Shown here one piece after another: positions 15,285-23,144 of a DNA stretch of 47,346 bases. The notes beneath the pieces are model-generated. The model searched no databases and was not told the origin of the DNA. It was given only the letters and a program-made list of their open reading frames with translations. Position 1 is the first letter of the stretch, and each line of letters starts with the position of its first letter. The stretch spans positions 1-47,346 of the forward strand of contig JAVCCP010000018.1 of assembly GCA_030765405.1 (NCBI GenBank). Direction: 5' to 3'. The stretch is from Candidatus Ancaeobacter aquaticus. Lineage in GTDB: Bacteria; Auribacterota; Ancaeobacteria; Ancaeobacterales; Ancaeobacteraceae. Both the position numbers and the translations under genes were made by a program.

Positions 15285-16313
15285 ATGCGCGCGGCTGTTT
15301 ACTACAACAATAAAGATATACGGATTGAGGAAAAACCTATTCCAGAAATCGGTCCAGACGAAATACTCATGAAGATCGAAGCATGCGGGATATGTGGCTC
15401 AGATGTAATGGAATGGTATCGGATTAAAAAAGCCCCGCTTGTTTTGGGCCATGAAGTAAGTGGTACAGTGCACAAAAAAGGTGCTCATATTTCCCAGTAT
15501 GCCCAGGGGCAGAGGATCGTTGCGGCTCACCACGTACCGTGCAATACATGCAAGTATTGCATCAGTGGCAATCATACGGTATGCGATACTCTGAGAAGTA
15601 CAAATTTTGATCCGGGAGGATTTACAGAATATGTGCGGCTTCCTGCGATCAATGTCGACAGGGGGGTGTTTCCTATTGCAGATAGTGTGACGTTTGAAGA
15701 TGCAACATTTGTTGAACCGCTTGCATGCGTGTATCGCGGTCAGAAAAAAGCACAGATAAAACCAGGGCAGAGTGTTCTTATCTTTGGTGGGGGAATATCA
15801 GGCCTGTTACATGTAAAATGTGCACGAGCGCTTGGTGCCGGCCGTATTGTCGTCATTGATGTTCTGGAGAATCGGTTGAAGGCAGCGTTGGAATATGGTG
15901 CAGATTATGCGTATCATGCCAGCGAGTATTCTCCGGAAAAGTTTCGAGAAATCAATAATGGGTATTTGGCTGACAATGTTATAGTATGCACAAGTGCAAC
16001 AAGTGCGTTTGAAGCAGGGTTTGCTTCTTTAGAACGCGGTGCGACAATGCTTATATTTGCACCGACTCAGCATGGACTTACGATGCCGCTTTCACTAAAT
16101 GATATATTCTGGAAAAATGATGCTACGGTAACGACAACCTATGCAGGGAGTCCCGAAGATCATGTTATAGCACATGAACTTATTCGTTCAGGAAGAATTG
16201 TTGTTTCAGACATGATCTCTCATTCATTAGGGCTCAGGGATACGGTAAAAGGCTTTCATCTGGTGAGTGAAGGAAAAGCATCGATAAAAGTAATAATTAA
16301 ACCACAAGAATAA
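15285..16313 (+). CDS. Zinc-dependent medium-chain alcohol/polyol dehydrogenase
   Basis: The 342-residue protein belongs to the zinc-containing MDR dehydrogenases (sorbitol, threonine and alcohol dehydrogenase group). Catalytic-zinc ligands are seen in CGICGSD (C37 region) and GHEVSGTV. The structural-zinc loop has four cysteines, CNTCKYCISGNHTVC (about 86-100). The Rossmann fold shows GGGISGLLHVK near 168-178 followed by an acidic residue (VIDVLE), which favours NAD over NADP. It starts with ATG after AAGGGG and sits 12 bases downstream of the broken cupin gene, ahead of an LsrF-type aldolase, so oxidation of a sugar, polyol or phospho-sugar is a reasonable inference. The exact substrate is unknown. 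Confidence 0.87.
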   Translation: MRAAVYYNNKDIRIEEKPIPEIGPDEILMKIEACGICGSDVMEWYRIKKAPLVLGHEVSGTVHKKGAHISQYAQGQRIVAAHHVPCNTCKYCISGNHTVCDTLRSTNFDPGGFTEYVRLPAINVDRGVFPIADSVTFEDATFVEPLACVYRGQKKAQIKPGQSVLIFGGGISGLLHVKCARALGAGRIVVIDVLENRLKAALEYGADYAYHASEYSPEKFREINNGYLADNVIVCTSATSAFEAGFASLERGATMLIFAPTQHGLTMPLSLNDIFWKNDATVTTTYAGSPEDHVIAHELIRSGRIVVSDMISHSLGLRDTVKGFHLVSEGKASIKVIIKPQE

Positions 16314-16314
16314 T

Positions 16315-16400
16315 GAAGGACGAAGGACGAAGGACGAGGGACGAAAAAGATATTGTTTTTCTTCCTAGCGAAGCGATCGTCTATCATCTTTCGTCAATCG
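16315..16400. repeat. GAAGGAC tandem repeat followed by a stem-loop
   Basis: Four consecutive 7-base units, GAAGGAC x3 plus GAGGGAC (16315-16342), begin in the stop codon region of the dehydrogenase gene. The last unit runs into GACGAAAAAGAT, whose complement ATCTTTCGTC lies around 16388-16397, forming an imperfect stem with a loop of roughly 35-40 bases. The structure ends just before the ribosome site (GAAGGAGG) of the next gene. Confidence 0.65.
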
Positions 16401-16419
16401 TTTTACGAAGGAGGTTGGT

Positions 16420-17235
16420 ATGGATTGGGGAATGAAAAACAGACTGGCACACATATTTCAACCAGCATCTGGTAACACCGTTATGCTTGCAGCTGATCAC
16501 GGGTATTTTCTTGGCGCGGTAAGTAGATTAGAGCATGTGGGTGATACCATTACGCCGCTTATTCCGTATGCTGATGCGCTAATGATTACCAGAGGAGCAA
16601 TAAGAACATCAATTGATCCATTAAATGCTAAGCCGATTGTTTTGAGGGTGTCCGGTGGAAATAGTATTGCCGGTGAAGATCTTTCAAATGAAAAAATCAC
16701 AACATCAATTAAAGACGCTGTGAGGCTTAATGTTTCTGCAATTGCTCTTTCAATCTACGTTGGGGCTAAGTATGAACATCAAACATTGTTGGGGCTATCC
16801 GAGCTTGTAAACCAAGGACAAGAGTATGGCATACCGGTTCTTGCCGTTACTGCAGTCGGTAAAGAGCTTGAAAAAAGAGACGCGCGGTTTCTTTCACTGA
16901 GTTGTAGAATTGCAGCAGAACTCGGGGCACATTTTGTGAAGACGTATTACTGCGAAAATTTTGAGAAGGTGATCAATACCTGTCCGGTGCCTGTTGTTAT
17001 TGCCGGCGGCCCAAAACTAAAAACGGATGTGGATGCGTTGAAATTGGCGCATGACGCTATAGGTCTTGGCGCTAAAGGTGTTGATATGGGACGAAACATA
17101 TGGCAATCAAAATATCCTGTTCCCATGATAAAAGCCATTAAGAGTATCGTGCATGAGAAAGCATCGGTCAAAGATGCTGAAGAATTGTTCAATGAAGAAA
17201 AATGTAAAGTTGATAAAGCATGTGAGTCGAATTAA
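16420..17235 (+). CDS. LsrF-type class I aldolase/thiolase family protein
   Basis: The 271-residue protein resembles E. coli LsrF strongly: LDWGMxxRLAxIF at the start, VMLAADHGYFLG, YADALMITRG, the Schiff-base lysine K174 in FVKTYYCENF, VIAGGPKL and GVDMGRNIWQ. LsrF is a DeoC/FbaB-like barrel that transfers the acetyl group from the AI-2 breakdown product 3-hydroxy-5-phosphonooxypentane-2,4-dione to CoA. There is no lsrACDB transporter, LsrK kinase, LsrR or LsrG here. It could instead cleave another phosphorylated keto-sugar supplied by the dehydrogenase upstream. It lacks the ~25-residue N-terminal extension of enteric LsrF. A strong GAAGGAGG ribosome site precedes the ATG. Confidence 0.8.
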   Translation: MDWGMKNRLAHIFQPASGNTVMLAADHGYFLGAVSRLEHVGDTITPLIPYADALMITRGAIRTSIDPLNAKPIVLRVSGGNSIAGEDLSNEKITTSIKDAVRLNVSAIALSIYVGAKYEHQTLLGLSELVNQGQEYGIPVLAVTAVGKELEKRDARFLSLSCRIAAELGAHFVKTYYCENFEKVINTCPVPVVIAGGPKLKTDVDALKLAHDAIGLGAKGVDMGRNIWQSKYPVPMIKAIKSIVHEKASVKDAEELFNEEKCKVDKACESN

Positions 17236-17258
17236 ACCTCGTCCAATTACGGTAAAAA

Positions 17259-18200
17259 ATGCCTGACTCAAAACTGAGCAATAATAAAATATATGATTAT
17301 ATAAAGCTCTGGCTAAAAGGGTGCTGTATCGGGATAGCGAACATTATTCCCGGTGTTTCCGGCGGTACCGTTGCTTTTGTATTTGGAATATATGAAGATT
17401 TAGTTAAAGCAATAAAATCGTTTGACATAACTTGTCTGAAACTTCTTTTTACATTCAAGATAAAGGCGTTATTTAACCATATTCCTTGGCGTTTTCTTGC
17501 TGTAGTGTTTTTTGGTGTATTTACAGCTATTCTCAGTGTGTCTCGGGGTTTGAGCTGGTTGTTGCAAAACAAGCCGGTGTTGGTGTATGCATTTTTTTTC
17601 GGTCTCATACTTGCGACGGGGCCAGTTATTGCTAAAAGAGTTAGGAAGTGGAATGTGCCGACAGGGATAGCATTGCTTCTAGCAACTGTTGGCACATTTT
17701 TCTTTGTTGGCCTTGTTCCGGTCACTACTCCTGATACTTTATGGTTTTTATTTTTAAGTGGTATGATAGCTGCAGTAAGTATGATTCTACCCGGTTTATC
17801 AGGGGCCTTCATGCTTGTTCTTATAGGTAAATATCAGTATATTCTCGATGCAATTAATGACGGTGATATTGTTAGTCTGGGAGTTGTTGCCTTTGGCTGT
17901 GCGGTTGGGGTATTGGTCTTTGTGCGGGGTATTCATTGGTTATTAACACATAAACACGATGTTACCGTAGCGTTTCTTACGGGACTCGTACTGGGTTCGT
18001 TAAGAAAAATATGGCCGTGGAAAGTTACCTTAGAGTCAATAACGAGCAGTAAGGGTAAAATTATACCTATCGAACAGGTTAATATTTTACCTCCCCAGAT
18101 TAATGCCGAAACTATTTATGCCGTTATCTTGTGTGCGATAGGTTTTTATGTAGCGATAAAGTTGAGTACGCCTACCCCAAAACAGATTACTGAAGAATAA
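17259..18200 (+). CDS. DUF368 membrane protein (PopT-type undecaprenyl-phosphate translocase)
   Basis: The 313-residue integral membrane protein carries the DUF368 hallmark IANIIPGVSGGTVAFVFGIYE near residues 23-43 and a second, internally repeated version, MILPGLSGAFMLVLIGKY, near 171-188. About eight hydrophobic segments are visible. DUF368 proteins (PopT) have been shown in other bacteria to recycle undecaprenyl phosphate across the inner membrane for cell-wall synthesis, overlapping in role with DedA-type UptA. It lies 24 bases after the LsrF-like gene and may share its transcript. Its stop nearly abuts the convergent ATP-grasp gene. Confidence 0.88.
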   Translation: MPDSKLSNNKIYDYIKLWLKGCCIGIANIIPGVSGGTVAFVFGIYEDLVKAIKSFDITCLKLLFTFKIKALFNHIPWRFLAVVFFGVFTAILSVSRGLSWLLQNKPVLVYAFFFGLILATGPVIAKRVRKWNVPTGIALLLATVGTFFFVGLVPVTTPDTLWFLFLSGMIAAVSMILPGLSGAFMLVLIGKYQYILDAINDGDIVSLGVVAFGCAVGVLVFVRGIHWLLTHKHDVTVAFLTGLVLGSLRKIWPWKVTLESITSSKGKIIPIEQVNILPPQINAETIYAVILCAIGFYVAIKLSTPTPKQITEE

Positions 18201-18201
18201 T

Positions 18202-19224
18202 TCATTTGTTAACGGTTTTTTTCTTTTTTGCAAGTCCATAATCGATGATTTTTAATATGAATGTGTCAAAATTCATACCAGCTTTTTCTGCTGCATTTGC
18301 GAGATCTTCCCCTTCTGCTATCCAAGGATTAGGATTTGCTTCCAAGACGTATATTTGTCCATCATGAGCCGACATGCGCACATCTATTCTACCGTAGTTT
18401 TGTATCCCGAGTACTTTATATGTTTTTATGCATGTATCGTGAATCTTTCGCGTTTCTTCAGGGGTAAGATTGTTCGGGAAGACTGACTGGATATTCATCT
18501 TTTCTCTATAGTCAACATTCCATTTTACACGAAAGCTCGCGATTTTGGGTTTTCCGTCAGGAATGCCTGAAAGATCGAGCTCAACAATAGGTAGCACCTG
18601 CACATTTTTATTTCCTAAGATGCCAACGTAAAATTCGCGGCCATCAATAAATGTTTCCACAACAGCACCTTGTTCGCGGTTGGTATAAAGAAATTTAACT
18701 CGTTCGGTAAGTGCATCCAAGTTTTTAACCACAGAACAATCATGGATACCAATAGAAGAATCTTCTTCGAGCGGTTTTACTATGAGTGGAAAAGCGAGTG
18801 ATTCGGGTATAGAGATCCGTGATCCGAGAGGGAACGTTACAAAATCAGGAGTTTTAATACCGTGGTAAGAAAGGATCTTTTTTTGAATACCCTTATTACA
18901 GTTAATGGAAATAGCAAACATATTAGAGCCCGTATACGGGACGCGTAGCATTTCAAGTATAGCGATAATATGTGGTTCCATAGCGTTGTTTCCGCCAAAG
19001 CATTCGGCAAGCATCATAACGAGGTCTGGTTTGGTAGACTCAATCTTATCAATAAGGTTTTTTATAGAATGATCAATAGCGAATGTTTCGAATGGGTATC
19101 CAAGGCGAGTGAGAGCGTCACGGACATCCTCTTCAACGTGAAGATTGTAGATTTCCTGATTTTCTTCAGGTGGTTTCTGTTTTGGTCTTTCATCATGAAG
19201 TATTAGTATGCGATTTTTACTCAT
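18202..19224 (-). CDS. ATP-grasp ligase, D-alanine--D-alanine ligase-like
   Basis: The 340-residue protein has the ATP-grasp fold of the D-Ala-D-Ala ligase group. Visible elements are an N-terminal preATP-grasp domain, LSYHGIKTPDFVTF, the nucleotide-binding strand FPLIVKPLEEDSSIGI, VVETFIDGREFYVGILG, and metal-binding residues in YVLEANPNPWIAEGED (glutamate and asparagine). The sequence diverges from true Ddl, notably the catalytic loop, and it is preceded by a putative metallopeptidase gene only six bases away. A role in peptide, cell-wall or small-molecule ligation is likely, but the substrate is unknown. Confidence 0.75.
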   Translation of the reverse strand: MSKNRILILHDERPKQKPPEENQEIYNLHVEEDVRDALTRLGYPFETFAIDHSIKNLIDKIESTKPDLVMMLAECFGGNNAMEPHIIAILEMLRVPYTGSNMFAISINCNKGIQKKILSYHGIKTPDFVTFPLGSRISIPESLAFPLIVKPLEEDSSIGIHDCSVVKNLDALTERVKFLYTNREQGAVVETFIDGREFYVGILGNKNVQVLPIVELDLSGIPDGKPKIASFRVKWNVDYREKMNIQSVFPNNLTPEETRKIHDTCIKTYKVLGIQNYGRIDVRMSAHDGQIYVLEANPNPWIAEGEDLANAAEKAGMNFDTFILKIIDYGLAKKKKTVNK

Positions 19225-19230
19225 AACACC

Positions 19231-20331
19231 CTAAAATTTATGTGTGTGATAATAGTTCATAACGAGTGCAGTCGCAAAAACAGCGATCTCGTTTCGTATG
19301 GTATTTTCCGATTGCAATGGATATGTCAGTTTTAGTTTACGCGTACGCACAATGAAATGTTTAAATAACGGTTTAATGACATATTTGTTTTCACCTGTCC
19401 AGTGTGAGATAATATCTGTGAGTTGTTTTTGGTTGTTTCTCAAAAAATGAACAGCCGATCCCGTATGTTTTTTTGTTTCTGATCCTGAAAATATTTCTTT
19501 TAAATCGATGTCAAATCTATCAGGGAATTCATCTTCATATTCTTTGATCTTCTTTTTGAAAAAATCGCGCAGTGTGATGTGGAGGTCGTGCACCATGATT
19601 TCTTTACTGAGATCCGGGTATACTAAAGGTGGAAGATCTTTAATTGTCGGAATTACGCGGTCAACATACTCAAGTTTTTTCAATGCGCCCCAACCTTTAT
19701 ATTCTTCTTGCCAGTTAACTTTTGGGGTTAACCATACCGCAAAAGTTTCAGCAAAATCATCATCCGGGTGTTTTTGTGCGTACCAGTTGGTGAGATGTTT
19801 TACAAATTTCTTGCTGAACGGGTTTGGTCTATATTCTTCTTTATACGGCAGGTAGAAGTTACCAAATGTCTTTTTCCATTCGGGTGTATTGTAAAGTTTG
19901 TATGCATAATTGAGCGCGTGACCCATTTCATGGCGAAGTATTTGTGATATCTCCTCGTCATCGTTATTTTCTATTTCCTTCAAGGCTTTAACCTCTAAGC
20001 GAGATAGTTTCTTGTCAACAAGGTAAAACGGGATTGCGATAGCGGGTATTTCATTTGGACAACCCCATTCATCAGCAAGATAAAATGGGGGGATAAACTT
20101 GATCCCTTTTGAAGCGGTTTCATTAAGTAACTTCTTTATAAAGGGTTCAATTGTTGATCCTTCGATTTTCAGTTGTAAGTCAGATATGCGCAGCGCTAAT
20201 AGTGATTGTTCCTCTTCTTTTGAAAGAAACTCAGAAAGTGGATCAACTTCCTGTAGTGGTGTAAAATGTTCATGTGTGGCTTGTGTATTCATATCATCTG
20301 TATAATACCACGGACAGTGAGTAAATGTCAT
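19231..20331 (-). CDS. Putative zincin metallopeptidase paired with the ATP-grasp gene
   Basis: The 366-residue protein contains the zinc site HEMGHAL within EISQILRHEMGHALNYAYK, and a downstream DDDFAETFAVWLTP segment with a glutamate that may be the third ligand, as in gluzincins. No signal peptide is evident. A start at 20331 gives MTFTHCP; a second ATG at 20292 begins MNTQATHEHF. The 39 bases between contain TATTAT on the minus strand, which could be a -10 element, so the shorter form is possible. No good ribosome site precedes either. The ATP-grasp gene follows after six bases, so the two probably act together, for example a peptidase trimming or reversing what the ligase makes. That is inference. 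Confidence 0.65.
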   Translation of the reverse strand: MTFTHCPWYYTDDMNTQATHEHFTPLQEVDPLSEFLSKEEEQSLLALRISDLQLKIEGSTIEPFIKKLLNETASKGIKFIPPFYLADEWGCPNEIPAIAIPFYLVDKKLSRLEVKALKEIENNDDEEISQILRHEMGHALNYAYKLYNTPEWKKTFGNFYLPYKEEYRPNPFSKKFVKHLTNWYAQKHPDDDFAETFAVWLTPKVNWQEEYKGWGALKKLEYVDRVIPTIKDLPPLVYPDLSKEIMVHDLHITLRDFFKKKIKEYEDEFPDRFDIDLKEIFSGSETKKHTGSAVHFLRNNQKQLTDIISHWTGENKYVIKPLFKHFIVRTRKLKLTYPLQSENTIRNEIAVFATALVMNYYHTHKF

Positions 20332-20375
20332 ATTTATTGCGTTTTAATCATAGGGTAAAAAAGAATAAAAAGGTT

Positions 20376-20403
20376 TTGCAAAATCAATGCTTTCTGCTAC
20401 TAT
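20376..20403 (+). promoter_or_regulatory. Putative promoter of the SWIB gene
   Basis: TTGCAA (20376-20381) and TACTAT (20398-20403) are 16 bases apart, about 75 bases before the SWIB start codon. An overlapping TATATA would give a slightly longer spacer. The region lies in the 148-bp divergent gap with the metallopeptidase gene. Confidence 0.45.
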
Positions 20404-20479
20404 ATAGATTGAAAGTACGTATGTATGCCGCGAGAGGCATAGCAAACATTTACCATATAACTAAAGAAAGGGGGATTTC

Positions 20480-20740
20480 ATGGCAAAAAAACCTAATGCC
20501 GCTTTTATGAAACCGCTACAACCTGATGATGCATTAGCAGAGATTGTTGGTTCAAAGCCTCTTCCAAGAACAGAGGTAACAAAAGCTTTGTGGGTTTATA
20601 TTAAGGAAAATAAACTTCAGGATGACAAGAATAGAAGAAACATCAATGCAGACGATAAGCTTTTAAAAGTTTTTGATGGCAAGAAGCAAGTAAATATGTT
20701 TGAAATGACAAAATTGGTTGCAGGACACCTAAAAAAGTAA
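20480..20740 (+). CDS. SWIB/MDM2 domain protein
   Basis: Of 86 residues, nearly all form one SWIB domain: FMKPLQPDDALAEIVG, PLPRTEVTKALWVYIKENKL, QDDKNRRNINADDKLLKVF and VNMFEMTKLVAGHL. SWIB domains are best known from eukaryotic chromatin-remodelling subunits and from chlamydial proteins; bacterial stand-alone versions are thought to interact with DNA topology or chromatin proteins, but their function is not settled. It has an AAGGGGG ribosome site, its own promoter and a strong terminator, so it is a single-gene unit. Small size and basic character (many Lys) fit a DNA-associated protein. Confidence 0.9.
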   Translation: MAKKPNAAFMKPLQPDDALAEIVGSKPLPRTEVTKALWVYIKENKLQDDKNRRNINADDKLLKVFDGKKQVNMFEMTKLVAGHLKK

Positions 20741-20760
20741 GACATCTCTTGAGTTGTAAG

Positions 20761-20800
20761 AAAAAAGGGGAAGCATTTTTAATATGCTTCCCCTTTTTTT
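20761..20800. terminator. Bidirectional terminator between SWIB and BON genes
   Basis: An 11-bp perfect stem, AGGGGAAGCAT (20766-20776) with ATGCTTCCCCT (20784-20794), is flanked by A6 on the left and T7 on the right. It can terminate transcription from both convergent genes. Confidence 0.9.
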
Positions 20801-21503
20801 ATCTGTTGAGGTTTGTGCTGTCGCTAATACCTTTTACACCAGGAACGCTTGCTGCTGCATCTCGTATTGTCTGTTGATCCATGACATTGCCAACCGTCCC
20901 ATAGAGCGATACATATCCATTTTGTACCAGGACCGTGATGTTGTCAGCACGTCCGCGTAAAGGTGCTCGCCGTATGGCGTCTTCGACGTGCATTTTTATT
21001 TCTCTATCCGAGTAACCAGCGCGTATATTTTTATTAAGCGAATGCTCCATGTTCATTAAGTCACGATTATAGTTTTTTTCCGATTCCAATTCAATTTTTT
21101 CTAAATACGTCGGAAAATCTTTATCACCGATAGATTCATCAGGATATACCGTGTTTGATAGACCTGCTTGTGTCCTTTCTTTCATAGTGCCTAAGGTACT
21201 AATGTCATCTTTTGTCAGGGGTTTCACTTCCAAGTTGTTTTGAACATCTTTAATTCCTTTTATTTCGAGTGCAATTTTTTCCGCACGTTCTTTATCTTCT
21301 TCAGAAAGAGCTCGACCACTCAGGATGGCTTTTCCATCAATTACTTTAATTTTAAAGAAAAGGTCGTTTACATCGTAGTCGCCGGAAATAGTGTTTACGA
21401 GCCGTTGTGTAAGCTTTTTATCTTGTAGCTCGTCAGCGTGTAAAGATTGTCCACACACAAACAATACAGCAAGAACAGAAACGATCCTAAGTATATAAGT
21501 CAT
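20799..21503 (-). CDS. Exported protein with two BON domains
   Basis: The 234-residue protein begins with a signal peptide (YILRIVSVLAVLFVCGQSLHA). Two BON domains follow, at about 28-98 (LVNTISGDYDVNDLFFKIKV ... GIKDVQNNLEV) and 163-232 (IKMHVEDAIRRAPL ... VPGVKGISDSTNL). A charged linker with NYNRDLMNMEHSLNKN joins them. BON domains in OsmY-type proteins bind phospholipid and help envelope integrity under stress. A GAGGAG ribosome site precedes the ATG, and a copy of the AGCTTA-rich repeat sits directly upstream. Confidence 0.85.
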   Translation of the reverse strand: MTYILRIVSVLAVLFVCGQSLHADELQDKKLTQRLVNTISGDYDVNDLFFKIKVIDGKAILSGRALSEEDKERAEKIALEIKGIKDVQNNLEVKPLTKDDISTLGTMKERTQAGLSNTVYPDESIGDKDFPTYLEKIELESEKNYNRDLMNMEHSLNKNIRAGYSDREIKMHVEDAIRRAPLRGRADNITVLVQNGYVSLYGTVGNVMDQQTIRDAAASVPGVKGISDSTNLNR

Positions 21504-21517
21504 AAAAAACTCCTCAT

Positions 21518-21556
21518 TTTTAAGCTATAAGCTGTAAGCTTTAAGTAATAAGACAA
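21518..21556 (-). repeat. AGCTTA-rich dispersed repeat, copy B
   Basis: The complement of this block matches 14683-14721 at 36 of 39 positions, including a 28-base identical run (21518-21545). As in copy A, it lies immediately upstream of the ribosome site of a gene in the same orientation, here the BON-domain gene. Confidence 0.75.
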
Positions 21557-21648
21557 CATCAAGGATATTATTGCCTTTTTTCGAACATTCTTCAATTATT
21601 TAATAAAATTATGTTGGCAGAGCAGGTGGGGAGCTTTATAATGAAGCT

Positions 21649-22521
21649 ATGTATCTTTCATTTTACAATTTTAAGGAAAATCCTTTCAATTTAACACCTG
21701 ATACGCATTTTTTGTATCTTTCCAAACATCACCAGATGGCAATGCGCAGTCTTCTCTACGGCATTAATGAGCGAAAAGGCTTTATATTGCTTACCGGTGA
21801 GGTCGGTGCCGGAAAGACGACCTTGTGTCGAGCGCTTCTCAAGGAACTGAACGAGAAAATAAATGTTGCTGTTGTCTTTAATCCCTATTTATCAGAAACG
21901 GGACTATTGAAGACAATAATAGACGATTTTTCTATTGAAACAAATGCAAAAACAAGAGCAGATCTCTTAAATGTTTTGGGTGATTTTCTTATTTCTCAGA
22001 GAAAACAGAATAAAAATGTTGTCTTGATGATCGATGAGTGCCAGAACTTGCGGTTACCCGTTATTGAGCAAATCAGAATGATCTCGAATCTTGAGACGGA
22101 AAAAGATAAACTGATCCAGATTATCTTGGTTGGCCAGCCGGAATTTAGACAAAAAATCACATCTCCTAAATTGCTACAGTTAAATCAGCGAATAAGTGTG
22201 CGCTATCATATACCTCCACTGAATGTAGAAGAAACAAAATTATATATTACCCACAGAATACGAGTTGCCGGAGGGCATGAAGTTGTGTTTACCGATAGAG
22301 CACTTTCGGTTATTTATGAATATTCTAAAGGTGTTCCACGCATGATAAATGTTTTAAGCGATTATGCACTTATGGCCGGATTTTTAGAAGAGACGAAAGA
22401 AATATCCGAGAAAATTGTTTTAAGGGCTATTCATGAAATGAGTGGAGCTGAAAATGAACAGAGCACGGATTCTTCCGTGGAGAATGATCGAATCGAAGAA
22501 CCAACCGCTATGACTGTTTAA
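21649..22521 (+). CDS. GspA/ExeA-family AAA ATPase
   Basis: The 290-residue protein opens with YNFKENPFNLTPDTHFLYLS, typical of ExeA/GspA. It has Walker A GEVGAGKTT (about 50-58), a Walker B-type VLMIDECQNL (about 128-137) and the sensor segment QIILVGQPEF. ExeA with ExeB helps insert the type II secretin through peptidoglycan. Unlike full-length ExeA it has no C-terminal membrane helix or peptidoglycan-binding domain and ends in an acidic tail. A GspB-like gene follows 32 bases later. No other gsp genes are in the window, so this pair may serve a secretion or pilus system encoded elsewhere. Confidence 0.85.
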   Translation: MYLSFYNFKENPFNLTPDTHFLYLSKHHQMAMRSLLYGINERKGFILLTGEVGAGKTTLCRALLKELNEKINVAVVFNPYLSETGLLKTIIDDFSIETNAKTRADLLNVLGDFLISQRKQNKNVVLMIDECQNLRLPVIEQIRMISNLETEKDKLIQIILVGQPEFRQKITSPKLLQLNQRISVRYHIPPLNVEETKLYITHRIRVAGGHEVVFTDRALSVIYEYSKGVPRMINVLSDYALMAGFLEETKEISEKIVLRAIHEMSGAENEQSTDSSVENDRIEEPTAMTV

Positions 22522-22553
22522 GTGTCTGTGAAGAATGCCGGGAGAAGTAGTGA

Positions 22554-23141
22554 ATGAGTCTTATCTATGAAGCATTGACGAAAGCAGAAAAAGACGTACG
22601 CGAAACTCAAAACAAGGAACCCTCAGTAGATAAGCCCATTGTGCTGCCTGTACAGAAAAAGAAACCGAGAATATTTCTTTTTGTGATTGTTTTCGTTGTA
22701 GCAGGGTGCGTTGCAGGCGCATATTATTTCCATGATAATACCCGTTCAGTTGATGTCTTAACAAGTCTTGCCCGAAAAGTCAAACCGATCATTGCAGATG
22801 TGCAGCAAACTATACCATTACCTACACAAAATGACAAAAACCCCCAGTCTTTAGATATACAAGTTGAAGAAATTGGCATCACCAAAAAGCAGATTCCCGT
22901 TGAAGCACCCGCAGATGAGATGGCCATTCACGTTGAGGTGCTTGCTCAGGAAGATAATGCTCTTCCAGCGCTAGAACTTTCAGGTATTATATGGGATGAA
23001 AGTTCATCTCTTGCCATTATAAACGGCAAAATATTATCCGTAGGTGATACAGTCAGTGAAGACGTTACCATTAAGGAAATTAACAAATCTTCAGTAACAA
23101 TACTTTTTCAAGATCAAGAATATGTTTTGGTGAGGGAGTAA
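22554..23141 (+). CDS. GspB-like secretion-assembly membrane protein
   Basis: The 195-residue protein starts with MSLIYEALTKAEKDVRE, a sequence typical of proteins found beside GspA. A single membrane helix follows at about 42-61 (FLFVIVFVVAGCVAGAYYF), then a Pro/Gln-rich linker, then a small C-terminal domain, LELSGIIWDESSSLAIINGK ... VGDTVSEDVTIKEI. That domain resembles the periplasmic GspB/GspC-type homology region. With the ATPase upstream it should form the GspAB-like complex that opens peptidoglycan for the secretin. Confidence 0.75.
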   Translation: MSLIYEALTKAEKDVRETQNKEPSVDKPIVLPVQKKKPRIFLFVIVFVVAGCVAGAYYFHDNTRSVDVLTSLARKVKPIIADVQQTIPLPTQNDKNPQSLDIQVEEIGITKKQIPVEAPADEMAIHVEVLAQEDNALPALELSGIIWDESSSLAIINGKILSVGDTVSEDVTIKEINKSSVTILFQDQEYVLVRE

Positions 23142-23144
23142 AGT

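Noticed and set aside
16315-16342. GAAGGAC repeats as a start of a CRISPR array
   Set aside because: The units are 7 bases and directly adjacent with no spacers, so they are a simple tandem repeat.
17297-17812. Long minus-strand open frame opposite the DUF368 gene
   Set aside because: It mirrors a membrane protein gene with clear family motifs and has no independent start signal.
21649-23141. A full type II secretion locus
   Set aside because: Only GspA- and GspB-like genes are present; no secretin, ATPase GspE or pseudopilins lie nearby.
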